Shown one piece after another: positions 27,836 to 36,343 of a DNA stretch of 64,000 nt. The notes beneath the pieces were generated by a model. The model worked only from the letters and a program-made list of their open reading frames with translations. It was not told the origin of the DNA and searched no databases. Made by a program: the position numbers and the translations under genes. Positions within the stretch are counted from its first letter, which is position 1; the number at the start of each line of letters is the position of its first letter. The stretch is from positions 4,020,001-4,084,000 of the forward strand of contig NC_019771.1 of the NCBI RefSeq assembly GCF_000317695.1, read 5' to 3'. The DNA comes from Anabaena cylindrica PCC 7122 (GTDB taxonomy: Bacteria; Cyanobacteriota; Cyanobacteriia; Cyanobacteriales; Nostocaceae).

Positions 27836-28207
27836 TCATTCCTCATTCACCTTCTCAGTTCCTGGAACCAATGGGATATTGTCGTTGGTTTTTTCTTGAG
27901 TCATCACAACGGCTGTCAATAAAATAACACCTCCCACAGCCAAAGCGACTAAAGGTCCCTTGAGAAGAATTAAATCTCTGATCATCCTAGCTAAAGGTCG
28001 GCTTTGACGACGCAATGCTGAAGAAATCATAATTTGTTTCCAAGTAAACGGATCACGGACGTAGTGACCACTTTTACAAACTACAAGCCTTTCCTGACAA
28101 TATGGACAGGTAAATAAGCCTCTATAAGTTTTAACAGGCTGTGTCCGGTTATTTCTTTGACAAATAGGGCAAGTAACATAATGATTATCAAAAGTGTGTA
28201 TATTCAT
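27836..28207 (-). CDS. Zinc-ribbon membrane protein, hypothetical
   Basis: A 123-residue protein with two CxxC pairs, CPICQ (14-18) and CPYCQ (34-38), followed by RLVVCKSGHYVRD, which together suggest a zinc ribbon. After a basic stretch (ALRRQSRPLARMIRD) one membrane helix (about 84-104, GPLVALAVGGVILLTAVVM) and a short acidic tail follow. Function unknown; zinc binding and membrane anchoring are inferences from the pattern. Start ATG. It sits between the GT39 and ClC genes and converges with the former. Confidence 0.62.
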   Translation of the reverse strand: MNIHTFDNHYVTCPICQRNNRTQPVKTYRGLFTCPYCQERLVVCKSGHYVRDPFTWKQIMISSALRRQSRPLARMIRDLILLKGPLVALAVGGVILLTAVVMTQEKTNDNIPLVPGTEKVNEE

Positions 28208-28478
28208 CTAGCTCGTCCGCCTAGTCCATTTACTCGCTCTATAACAATAGCTATATTGAACTTTGATCACCAATAAGTAGCCTCGGCAATATTGTCTGAA
28301 CATTAGTAATGCATCACACATACATTTTTCTGACTACTAATTGAGGCTATATAGTCGTAACACGAGTATAGCCAGATTTAGTAAATCAAGCATACTTGTC
28401 TGGTTACTAAATCATGGCTCACAATGAGAATTAACAAATAAAAAATTTAATTTTTTCTGGCACTTACCCCGTTTCTCC

Positions 28479-30383
28479 ATGACTCTCTTGCCTCCTACTC
28501 AATTGAGGAAGGTAAGGCCACTACCTGCCTTTCCCTCACCTTCTGCCAATTTGACTCAACTAATTAATCGTTTTCAACCATCACCAGAAACAGTAGTGCT
28601 GTTTTTAGCCATGCTTATTGGTGGTGGTACTGGTATGGGTGTAGTTACCTTTCACTATCTAATCCAGCTGGTTCACAACTTGATGCTGGAAAATTTGATG
28701 GGACTGATTGGAGTCTGGGGTGGTTGGACTTTAGCTTGTGTTCCTACATTAGGCGGACTGATTGTGGGCTTGATGCGTTGGCGTACTCAAGACTTTGGCC
28801 CTGGACTTTCATCTCTAATAGCCGTCTCTCAAGGTAGAGAGGTAAAGCGACAATTGCGTCCTGTAACCAAGATGATAGCGGCGGCTGTTTCTTTAGGTAG
28901 TGGAGCCTCTTTAGGACCAGAGGGGCCAAGTGTAGAAATCGGTACTAATTTTGGGGTGTTGCTATCAGATGTGCTGCAAGTTTCTCAAGAGAGACAGCGG
29001 TTACTTTTGGGTGCTGGTGCAGCGGCTGGTTTAGCCGCTGGTTTTAATGCTCCCATTGCTGGAGTATTTTTTGCTCTAGAGGTGGTCATGGGTACTACAT
29101 CCTTTGCCACTTCGGCGGTGAGTGTGGTCTTACTAGCAGCAGTAGTAGCAGCCTTAATTGCTCAAATTGGTTTGGGGTCCCAACCTGCTTTTGCCTTACC
29201 TGCTTACCAAGTCCGCAGTTCTTTAGAATTACCGCTTTATCTTGGATTGGGTTTGGGCGCAAGTTTGATTTCTGTAACTTACACAGAAGCAATACGTTTG
29301 GCTAAAGCGTTTTTTGCAGGACGGGTTCCGGGGTTTGAATTTCTTTTAAAAATTCCTCAACCAATTCAGCCCATCATTGGTGGTGCGATCATTGGTACAG
29401 TAGCTTTTTATTACCCACAAATTCTAGGTATTGGTTATGGTACTGTGCAACCCATGTTGCAAGATCAGGAATTTTCTTTAAATCTGTTACTGATATTGAT
29501 GGTTTTAAAACTGCTGATGACCGCCGTTTGTTCCGCTAGTGGTTTTGTGGGTGGGTTGTTTGCACCAGCAATGTTTTTAGGTGCTTCTTTTGGGTCTGCT
29601 TATGCCAAATTTTTAGCTTTGATAGTGCCAACAATTGTTGAATATATGGCGGCTCCTCCAGCTTATGCAATGGTGGGTATGGCTGCTGTTTTAGCAGGTA
29701 GTGTCAGAGCGCCTTTAACAGCTATTTTAATGTTGTTTGAATTAACCCGTGATTACCGCATTGTTTTACCTTTGATGGCAGCGGTGGGTTTAAGTGTATG
29801 GTTAGTTGAGCGTATCAAGCCAACTTTTAATTCTAATTCTAATCTTCAACAGATTGGTCTGGCGGAGTTGAAAGATGAACAAGTGGAGATAGTACAACAA
29901 ATTTCAGTGGCAGATGCAATGAACTCCTCTCCCAAAAAACTGCCTGTAACTCTGGGGATTTTAGAAGCATCTATGGAAATGATCCGCGATCGCACACGCA
30001 GTGCTTTAGTAATTGATGCATCTGAGAAATTAGTTGGTATTCTTTCTCTAGACGATATTAACCGCGCTCTTTCCTTTTGGGAAAATTACCAAAATTCCCC
30101 TCCTGAAATACAGGCTAATTTTTCTAGTCAAACACTCATAGACATTTGTACAACTGACATCCTCTATGCTTGGCAGGATGAACCATTATCTGAAGCTTTA
30201 GATCGTATGGCGTTGCGTGGCTTGCATCAGTTACCAGTGGTAGCAAGAGACAAACCAGATTGCATTTTAGGTTTACTAGAAAAAGAACAAATTGCTTTAA
30301 CTTGTAACTTGGCAGCAACACGCAAAGCATTACAGCACTATTTACAAGTCTTACCAACAACAGAGATAGTCATTGGTCATTAG
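28479..30383 (+). CDS. ClC-family chloride channel or transporter with CBS domains
   Basis: A 634-residue membrane protein. The ClC core (about 35-445) has the selectivity motifs GSGASLGPEGPSVEIG, including the gating Glu in the GxEGP element, and GGLFAPAMFLG (GxFxP). About ten membrane helices are predicted. Two CBS domains follow (about 470-530 and 545-610, separated by a linker), which in this family bind adenine nucleotides and regulate transport. Whether it is a channel or a chloride/proton antiporter is not clear from the motifs alone. Start ATG at 28479. It is followed by tandem TTGGTCA-type repeats. Confidence 0.92.
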   Translation: MTLLPPTQLRKVRPLPAFPSPSANLTQLINRFQPSPETVVLFLAMLIGGGTGMGVVTFHYLIQLVHNLMLENLMGLIGVWGGWTLACVPTLGGLIVGLMRWRTQDFGPGLSSLIAVSQGREVKRQLRPVTKMIAAAVSLGSGASLGPEGPSVEIGTNFGVLLSDVLQVSQERQRLLLGAGAAAGLAAGFNAPIAGVFFALEVVMGTTSFATSAVSVVLLAAVVAALIAQIGLGSQPAFALPAYQVRSSLELPLYLGLGLGASLISVTYTEAIRLAKAFFAGRVPGFEFLLKIPQPIQPIIGGAIIGTVAFYYPQILGIGYGTVQPMLQDQEFSLNLLLILMVLKLLMTAVCSASGFVGGLFAPAMFLGASFGSAYAKFLALIVPTIVEYMAAPPAYAMVGMAAVLAGSVRAPLTAILMLFELTRDYRIVLPLMAAVGLSVWLVERIKPTFNSNSNLQQIGLAELKDEQVEIVQQISVADAMNSSPKKLPVTLGILEASMEMIRDRTRSALVIDASEKLVGILSLDDINRALSFWENYQNSPPEIQANFSSQTLIDICTTDILYAWQDEPLSEALDRMALRGLHQLPVVARDKPDCILGLLEKEQIALTCNLAATRKALQHYLQVLPTTEIVIGH

Positions 30384-30420
30384 CTATTGGTCATTGGTCA
30401 TTGGTCATTGGTTATTGGTA
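30371..30420. repeat. Heptanucleotide tandem repeat ATTGGTC
   Basis: Several 7-bp ATTGGTC units, some degenerate, overlap the last codons and stop of the ClC gene. Inverse-type units (GACTAAT) follow up to about 30452. The array could also act as a weak terminator. Confidence 0.75.
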
Positions 30421-30456
30421 AAGATAAACAACTGACTAATGACTAATGACTATTTA

Positions 30457-30870
30457 TTAAGCAGTAGCTTCTACTTCGGCATCATCTTCCCTATCTTCTG
30501 GGTCTACTTGCCGTAGTCGAATGTGTTTTTTCCCTAAAGTGATGATAAATTCATCTCCAGGTTTGAGATTCATCTGTTTTGTATAAGCTGAACCTATCAA
30601 TAAATTGTTGTTGGACTGCACACTAATTCTATAGCTTGCACTACGTCCACCACGGCCGTTGGCGCTAGGTGTACTATCCAACTGAATGCCTTCAGCATCA
30701 ATTAGAGCATTTAGGAACTTCATCATGTTGACGCGCTCTATACCATTTTTAGTAACGGTATAATAGCCACACTGTTTAGCTTTATCTTCTTTGCTCTCGT
30801 TCTCTAGCTCCTTAACTTTTTTGAGGAGTTCATCACCGACAAGGGGGTCAATTTTTTTCAGTTTAGGCAT
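30457..30870 (-). CDS. calA: cyAbrB1/CalA-type AbrB family transcriptional regulator
   Basis: A 137-residue DNA-binding regulator. It begins MPKLKKIDPLVGDELLKKVK and contains KAKQCGYYTVTKNGIERVNMMKF and a C-terminal swapped-hairpin AbrB domain (NLLIGSAYTKQMNLKPGDEF...LGKKHIRLRQ). In cyanobacteria the AbrB domain is C-terminal, as here, and this N-terminus fits the cyAbrB1 (CalA) group rather than cyAbrB2. CalA represses or modulates nitrogen, carbon and stress genes in Anabaena and Synechocystis and is often essential. The ATG at 30870 is preferred over a TTG codon just before it. The acidic tail (EDREDDAEVEATA) is typical. Confidence 0.82.
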   Translation of the reverse strand: MPKLKKIDPLVGDELLKKVKELENESKEDKAKQCGYYTVTKNGIERVNMMKFLNALIDAEGIQLDSTPSANGRGGRSASYRISVQSNNNLLIGSAYTKQMNLKPGDEFIITLGKKHIRLRQVDPEDREDDAEVEATA

Positions 30871-31554
30871 CAACTTAGGTCGAAAATGAATGTTTGAAGT
30901 GGTTGAATCGATTTTATTTTAACTGATACTGAGATAATAGGAACGGAATCCTTTATTTTTATCTCAGCATAGCCAAGTATATTACACACACAGGCAAAAT
31001 TGTTGCACAATTACCAATCTTTTTCAGACATTTTCTAAAAATAATTCTGGTCATGCTCATATATCTTCTCTCTAGCAATCAGATTTGATTTATAAACTTA
31101 CTCTCTACCAGACGCTACGCGAAAGTAGAAGCGCTTAACAGGGAGTTAGGAATTGACAATAGGAAAGAGGGGAGGTAGATGATTAGGTCGTTTATTCAAA
31201 AAATCAAATATGATTCCTATATATATGGTTTGTGAATTACTACCAAGCTGTATTTGTTTAAGTTTTTTAAAGCCATGTGAAATAGTCGTCTACTCACCGG
31301 AGATGAACCTGATCAGACAAAATGATAAGCAAACCTGATCTTTAGTCATAAGTCATGAATCGTAAGTCAGTGACAAAACAACTGATAACTGATAACGTAA
31401 GCATTCAGCTTATGGCTAACCACAGGCTACACCAACAGCATTTGAATAAATGATGTTAGCCTTCGTTTAAAGTCGATCACATTACTCCCAAGGCTTAAGA
31501 GTGTGCGATGTTGGCACAACCTGCTGTTACATATGCCTACCTGATAACTGATAA
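30871..31554. other. Intergenic region between calA and the Rrf2 gene
   Basis: A 684-bp divergent spacer. It contains a GCTACGC-type dispersed repeat (31106-31132), another GGCTAACC/GGCTAC repeat (about 31413-31432) and several short runs of the ACTGATAACTGATAA type. No RNA gene is recognised. The calA promoter should be near 30900-31000. Confidence 0.5.
31106..31132. repeat. Small dispersed repeat (CGCTACGCGAA type)
   Basis: CCAGACGCTACGCGAAAG and flanks share the CGCTACGCGAA core with the repeat that interrupts the ISL3 transposase at 57175-57195. Here it is intergenic. Confidence 0.6.
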
Positions 31555-31998
31555 ATGAAACTAACGACTAAAGGACACTATAGTGTTAAGGCATTACTAG
31601 ATTTGACTTTACAGCCAGAATATGGACCCGTATCTGTAAGAACAATTGCCAAGCGTCAAGATATTCCGGCTCCTTATCTAGAAAAGTTACTCATAGAAAT
31701 GCGTCGCGCTGGGTTAGTCAAATCAATTCGTGGTAGCGTCGGTGGCTATCAATTATCCAGAAAGCCTGCACAAATCTCTATAGGACAAATTTTAGAGGCA
31801 GTGGGAGAAAACATAACTCATTTACCTTTGAATAGTCCACCACTAACTCAAGCAGAAGATTGGGTAACATTTACCTTGTGGCAAAGACTGAACCAAAAGC
31901 TGAAAGAAGCTTTGTACAGCATCACTTTGGCAGACCTTTATTATGATGCCCGTAGTTGGCAAGCATCTTTAGGTGAAGAAGCTAGTTTTGTCGTTTAG
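31555..31998 (+). CDS. Rrf2 family transcriptional regulator
   Basis: A 147-residue winged-helix regulator. MKLTTKGHYSVKALLDL at the N-terminus and the wing region IRGSVGGYQLSRKPAQISIGQILEAVG are typical of Rrf2 proteins. IscR and NsrR bind an iron-sulfur cluster through three cysteines around positions 90-110, but this protein contains no cysteine in that loop (nor elsewhere that I can see), so it cannot be an Fe-S sensor of that kind. Target genes are unknown; iron-sulfur or cysteine metabolism would be the usual candidates. ATG start. cbiB follows 63 bp later on the same strand. Confidence 0.88.
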   Translation: MKLTTKGHYSVKALLDLTLQPEYGPVSVRTIAKRQDIPAPYLEKLLIEMRRAGLVKSIRGSVGGYQLSRKPAQISIGQILEAVGENITHLPLNSPPLTQAEDWVTFTLWQRLNQKLKEALYSITLADLYYDARSWQASLGEEASFVV

Positions 31999-32061
31999 TC
32001 AGTTATCAGGGAATAGGCAAGAGGTAAGAGGTAAGAAGATAAATATTCTCCCCAATGACCA

Positions 32062-33024
32062 ATGATCAATAATATCTATATCTTAATTATTGCTGCCTTG
32101 TTAGATTACTTAATTGGTGATCCTTGGGGTTGGCCTCATCCAGTGCGAGTGATGGGATGGATAATTTCTTGGTTGAGTAAATTTTTTCTGCAACATTGTC
32201 AGAGTTCTCTAACACAACGTCTAGCTGGAATTGTAATCGCTATGATTCTCATCGTCGGGAGTGGTTTATCTGGCTGGTTAATAATTCAAATTGCCAGATG
32301 GCTAAATCCATTGTTAGGAATTGTTTTAGAGAGCATTCTCCTAGGCAGTTGTTTTGCTCTTCATAGTTTGCGAACAGCTGCGGTAGATGTAATCCAACCT
32401 TTAACTATAGGAAAGTTAGAGGAAGCAAGACAAATTTTAAGTAATTATGTAGGTAGGGATACAACAAACCTCTCAGCAGCAGAAGTTTTACGAGCAGTTT
32501 TGGAAACAGTGACGGAAAATGCTACTGATGGAGTGATGGCTCCTTTGTTTTATGCAATTCTGGGTGCATTTATGCCATTGGTTGGTGTGGTTCCTTTGGC
32601 TTTAGCATATAAAGCTAGTAGTACTCTAGATTCAATGGTGGGTTATCGGGAAGCACCTTATACTTATATTGGCTGGTTTAGCGCGAGGTTAGAAGATGGT
32701 TTAACGTGGCTTCCTTGCCGTTTAACAGTCATGACTTTAGCACTTTTATCACTTAAACCCGTCAATGTTTGGCGAATTTGCCACCGGGATGCTATTCAAG
32801 ATCCTAGTCCTAATTCTGGTTGGAGCGAGTGTGCCTATGCTGCTATTTTAGGTGTGCAGATGGGTGGAATAAATTGGTATCGTGGGGTTGCTAAACATAA
32901 GCCATTTTTAGGAGATGCTATTTATCCCATCACCCCAACTTCGATTCACCAAGCTTTGCAATTGACTCGATATTCGTTTTTGTTATGGTTGGGTTTGGCA
33001 ATATTTTTAATTCGTAATTCGTAA
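32062..33024 (+). CDS. cbiB: Adenosylcobinamide-phosphate synthase
   Basis: Membrane enzyme that attaches the aminopropanol arm to adenosylcobyric acid in cobalamin (pseudocobalamin) synthesis; also called CobD. The 320-residue protein has the family's N-terminal LLDYLIGDPWGWPHPVRVMGW, the VTENATDGVMAPLFYA motif near 153-168 and SSTLDSMVGYREAPY, and four to five membrane helices. Length is normal. The C-terminus is unusual: the last codons IRNS and the stop are supplied by the first units of an AATTCGT tandem array. It is probably transcribed from the Rrf2 side; pyrR follows after 214 bp of repeats. Confidence 0.93.
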   Translation: MINNIYILIIAALLDYLIGDPWGWPHPVRVMGWIISWLSKFFLQHCQSSLTQRLAGIVIAMILIVGSGLSGWLIIQIARWLNPLLGIVLESILLGSCFALHSLRTAAVDVIQPLTIGKLEEARQILSNYVGRDTTNLSAAEVLRAVLETVTENATDGVMAPLFYAILGAFMPLVGVVPLALAYKASSTLDSMVGYREAPYTYIGWFSARLEDGLTWLPCRLTVMTLALLSLKPVNVWRICHRDAIQDPSPNSGWSECAYAAILGVQMGGINWYRGVAKHKPFLGDAIYPITPTSIHQALQLTRYSFLLWLGLAIFLIRNS

Positions 33025-33064
33025 TTCGTAATTCGTAATTCGTAATTCGTAATTCGTAATTCGT
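33009..33064. repeat. Eight perfect AATTCGT heptanucleotide repeats
   Basis: The array runs 56 bp, begins inside cbiB and provides its stop codon (TAA at 33022-33024). One of the purest arrays in the window. Confidence 0.95.
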
Positions 33065-33120
33065 AATTGGAGATAGGGAACAGGGAACAGGCAAAAGCTA
33101 AGAAAAAGAGAAATTTTATC

Positions 33121-33234
33121 CCAACTTCCCAGCTTCCCAACTTCCCAACTTCCCAACTTCCCAACTTCCCAGTCCCCAATCCCCAATCCCCAGTCCCCAA
33201 TCCCCAGTCCCCAATCCCCAATCCCCAGTCCCGA
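33121..33234. repeat. Compound tandem repeats CTTCCCAA and TCCCCAR
   Basis: About five CTTCCCAA 8-bp units and then about ten TCCCCAA/TCCCCAG 7-bp units, ending just before the pyrR start codon. They replace any visible ribosome-binding site for pyrR, which begins at 33239. Confidence 0.9.
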
Positions 33235-33238
33235 ATTT

Positions 33239-33778
33239 ATGTCTACTAAAGTAGTTGAAATTCTCTCATCAGAAGAACTGCGTCGTACTTTGACTCGTCT
33301 TGCTTCTCAAATTGTGGAAAGGACGCGAGATTTGTCACAATTGATACTTTTGGGCATTCATACTAGAGGCGTGCCATTAGCTAACTTATTGGCACGTCAA
33401 ATAGAGATTCTCGAAGGTGTCAGTATATGTGTTGGAGCATTAGATATTACATTCTATCGTGATGATTTAGACCAAATTGGCTTAAGAACTCCAGCCAAAA
33501 CCGATATCCCTTTTGACTTAACGGGAAAAACGGTTGTCTTAGTGGATGATGTCATTTTCAAAGGACGGACAATTCGTGCTGCTTTAAATGCTGTTAATGA
33601 GTATGGTAGACCAGAGGTGATTCGTTTAGCTGTATTAGTGGATAGGGGACATAGGGAGTTACCAATTCACCCAGATTTTGTGGGTAAAAAACTGCCCACG
33701 GCTCAAGAAGAAATTGTGAAAGTTTATTTACACGATGCAGATGGACGTGATGCGGTGGAGTTAATTAGTAATGGGTAA
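33239..33778 (+). CDS. pyrR: PyrR: pyr attenuation regulator / uracil phosphoribosyltransferase
   Basis: A 179-residue protein of the PyrR family, which makes UMP from uracil and PRPP and, in many bacteria, binds pyr mRNA to control attenuation. The PRPP-binding loop VVLVDDVIFKGRTIRAALN is complete (about 98-116), and the N-terminus ...EELRRTLTRLASQIVER with GIHTRGVPLANLLA and DITFYRDDL fits the family. The ATG directly follows a tandem repeat array with no clear Shine-Dalgarno sequence. No pyr gene is adjacent in the window, so an attenuation target is not visible here. Confidence 0.93.
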   Translation: MSTKVVEILSSEELRRTLTRLASQIVERTRDLSQLILLGIHTRGVPLANLLARQIEILEGVSICVGALDITFYRDDLDQIGLRTPAKTDIPFDLTGKTVVLVDDVIFKGRTIRAALNAVNEYGRPEVIRLAVLVDRGHRELPIHPDFVGKKLPTAQEEIVKVYLHDADGRDAVELISNG

Positions 33779-33844
33779 TTGGTAATTGGTATTAAATTTT
33801 TCAAATATCCTCTAAGAGTAGGAGTCGCTATTCAATACTCAGTA

Positions 33845-35746
33845 CTAATTTGACGAATCACAACTGATCACAGTTTTAATTGTTTGTAATAATTGGTTTG
33901 CTGTGAAAGGTTTGCATAAGAAAGCTTTTACACCCATATTATAAGCTGCATTCACTTTATCGCTTGAGACTAGTCCGCTAACGGCAATAATTTTGACTTC
34001 TGGATTAATTTTTTGCAAGGTACGAATGCTGGTTATTCCATCCATACATGGCATGATCATATCTATTAATACTAAAGATATTTTATCCCGATGTTCTACA
34101 TATAAGGCTATTGCTTCAATACCATCATGGGCTGTAATTACTTTATAAGTATAATTTTCTAGTGATGTTTTTGTAATATCACGAATAGCAGCTTCATCAT
34201 CGACTACTAATATCAGTTCTCCATTACCTTGAGGAAAAAATATTTCTGGTGCTTCTATAGTTTCGGTTGTATCTTGTGCAGGTAAATAGACTTTAAATTG
34301 ACTGCCTTTTTTGTCTTCGCTATTAACATTGATAAAACCACCATGACTTTTAACAATTCCCAATACTGTAGAAAGACCTAGACCCGTGCCTTGACCGAAT
34401 TCCTTAGTCGTAAAAAACGGTTCAAATATCCGGTCTATTATAGTTGGTTGAATACCAATTCCAGTATCAGTTACAGTAATGACAATGTAAGGTTTGGCTT
34501 GAGCCTCAATGTGCATTTGGGCGTAATTTTCATCAATTAAGAGATTTTCGGCTGTAATTTTTAAAGTACCACCGTTGGGCATAGCATCACGGGCATTAAC
34601 ACATAGATTCATTAATACCTGGTGTAACTGAGTAGCATCACCAGAAACAGTCCAAAGAGTTTGGGGAATTTGGGTAATAATTTCAATTGTTTTTGGAAAC
34701 GTTTCTTTAATAATTTGCTGAATTTCAATTAGTAAGTGTTTTAATTGTACAAGGGTACGATCGCCATCTAACCCACGGGCAAATGACAATACTTGTTTAA
34801 CTAAATTAGCTCCTCGTTTAGCATTGTTAATTAATATGGGAATTAGTCGTCGAGAACGTTCATCTTGGACTTGAGTTTCTAAAAGTTGTGCTGTCATCAG
34901 AATGGGTGCGAGGACATTATTTAAGTCGTGGGTAATACCACTTGCTAAAGTGCCAATACTCTCTAGTCTTTGAGCGCGTAAAAATTGCTGTTCTAGTTGC
35001 TTTTTTTGAGTAATATCGGTGTTGACAACTAAAATAGATTGAGGGTTTTTACCGTATGCAGGTACTAATGTCCAACGGCTCTCAACAATAATTTCTTTAC
35101 CACATTTTGTAGTTTGCGCTAGTTCTCCTTTCCAAGAACCATTTTTGATGATAGTTATGAGTGCTTTTGATAATTGCGACAATTTTTTTTCTGGACACAG
35201 ATGATGTATTTTTTTCTTTAGGGCTTCTTCCGTACTCCAACCATAGAGATGTTTAGCCGCTTGGTTCCAATATAAAATTTGGTCGTTTAAATCACCTACA
35301 AAAATAGCATCGGTAGCGACATCAAGTAAAGCGGCTTGTTGGCGAATTTTTTGTTCTGTTTGTTTACGTTCAATAGCGTAGCGAATAGAGCGTTCTAATA
35401 AAGGTGCAGTTAATTGGCTTTTTTCTAGATAATCTACTGCTCCGGCTTTCATGGCTTCTAAATCTATTTCCCTGTCGCCTTGACCTGTGAGTAAGATTAA
35501 GGGAGAAGTTGAACCTTTGTCAATGGCTTCGCGTAAAAGTTCTAGACCGTTATGCGCTCCTAAACGATAGTCTACTAAATAGATGTCATGTTGGTGTTGA
35601 GCGATCGCTTTTCTGGCTACTGGATAACTATTCACCCATTCCAACTCACAGGCAGCTACCTGAAATTCACTGAACCAATCACGAGTTAAAATATAATCAT
35701 CTTCATCATCATCAATTAATAATACTTTAATTAGGCTATCATTCAT
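33845..35746 (-). CDS. Hybrid sensor histidine kinase (REC-PAS-HisKA-HATPase-REC)
   Basis: A 633-residue cytoplasmic protein: receiver domain (about 6-125, phospho-acceptor near Asp59 in YLVDYRLG), PAS (about 135-250), HisKA with the phospho-His in GITHDLNNVLAP (about 268-285), HATPase (about 370-490; VNARDAMPNGG, DTGIGI, GQGTGLGLSTV), and a C-terminal receiver (about 510-628; LVLIDMIMPCMDG). No DNA-binding or other output domain. Its HisKA/HATPase/REC half closely resembles that of the 948-residue kinase in the same cluster, so the two are paralogues. The stand-alone receiver gene ends 15 bp upstream, so the pair is probably one transcript. The stimulus is unknown. Confidence 0.93.
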   Translation of the reverse strand: MNDSLIKVLLIDDDEDDYILTRDWFSEFQVAACELEWVNSYPVARKAIAQHQHDIYLVDYRLGAHNGLELLREAIDKGSTSPLILLTGQGDREIDLEAMKAGAVDYLEKSQLTAPLLERSIRYAIERKQTEQKIRQQAALLDVATDAIFVGDLNDQILYWNQAAKHLYGWSTEEALKKKIHHLCPEKKLSQLSKALITIIKNGSWKGELAQTTKCGKEIIVESRWTLVPAYGKNPQSILVVNTDITQKKQLEQQFLRAQRLESIGTLASGITHDLNNVLAPILMTAQLLETQVQDERSRRLIPILINNAKRGANLVKQVLSFARGLDGDRTLVQLKHLLIEIQQIIKETFPKTIEIITQIPQTLWTVSGDATQLHQVLMNLCVNARDAMPNGGTLKITAENLLIDENYAQMHIEAQAKPYIVITVTDTGIGIQPTIIDRIFEPFFTTKEFGQGTGLGLSTVLGIVKSHGGFINVNSEDKKGSQFKVYLPAQDTTETIEAPEIFFPQGNGELILVVDDEAAIRDITKTSLENYTYKVITAHDGIEAIALYVEHRDKISLVLIDMIMPCMDGITSIRTLQKINPEVKIIAVSGLVSSDKVNAAYNMGVKAFLCKPFTANQLLQTIKTVISCDSSN

Positions 35747-35761
35747 ATTGTCTCTTAGTGC

Positions 35762-36208
35762 TTATAGAGGCATTTCTACAATTTCCAACCAGTATTTTCC
35801 TATAGTTCTCATCACTTCCACTAAGGATGTAAAAGTTTCTGGCTTAATAATAAAGGAATTTGCGCCCAATTCATAGGTATTATAGATATCTTCCTCCGCC
35901 TTAGAACTTGTCAGAACTATCACGGGAATGCGCCGTAATTTCGGGTCAGTTTTAATTTCTTTTAGCACCTCAAGTCCGTGTTTTTTAGGCATATTTAAAT
36001 CTAGTAAAATTAAAACTGGATCAGGTGCTTTGCTAATATCTGTATATAATCCACGGTGGCATAAATAATCCATTAACTCCTCACCATCTCTAACGATATA
36101 TAGTTGAATGGGCAATCTGCTTTCTACCAAAGCATCATGAACTAATAGACTATCATCATCGTCATCATCAGCCATTAAGATGGTGACGGTTGCTTGCCGA
36201 TCTTTCAC
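35762..36208 (-). CDS. Stand-alone response regulator (Rcp1-like receiver)
   Basis: A 148-residue single receiver domain without output domain. It has the acidic pocket in LMADDDDDD, the phospho-acceptor Asp70 in LILLDLNMP, T/S in IVLTSSKAEE and the conserved Lys in IIKPETF. The long loop before strand 3 (HRGLYTDISKAPDP) is typical of Rcp1-type regulators that pair with phytochrome-like kinases such as the one encoded just upstream. It lies between two kinase genes on the same strand, 15 bp from the downstream one. Likely a phosphotransfer shuttle within this cluster. Confidence 0.93.
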   Translation of the reverse strand: MKDRQATVTILMADDDDDDSLLVHDALVESRLPIQLYIVRDGEELMDYLCHRGLYTDISKAPDPVLILLDLNMPKKHGLEVLKEIKTDPKLRRIPVIVLTSSKAEEDIYNTYELGANSFIIKPETFTSLVEVMRTIGKYWLEIVEMPL

Positions 36209-36343
36209 TCTAAATTTTCTCCTTTGTACTAGTTATTAGTATTTAATAAGTAATTGCTATAAACAAACTGCCGTCCACATTTTTACAATTAACCTAATTT
36301 TTATGTGTGCTAGTAATCCCTCTCTAGGAAGAAAAATTAAAAA

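Noticed and set aside
33009..33234. Possible CRISPR array
   Set aside because: Units are 7-8 bp without spacers; these are heptanucleotide tandem repeats, as in the other arrays of the window.
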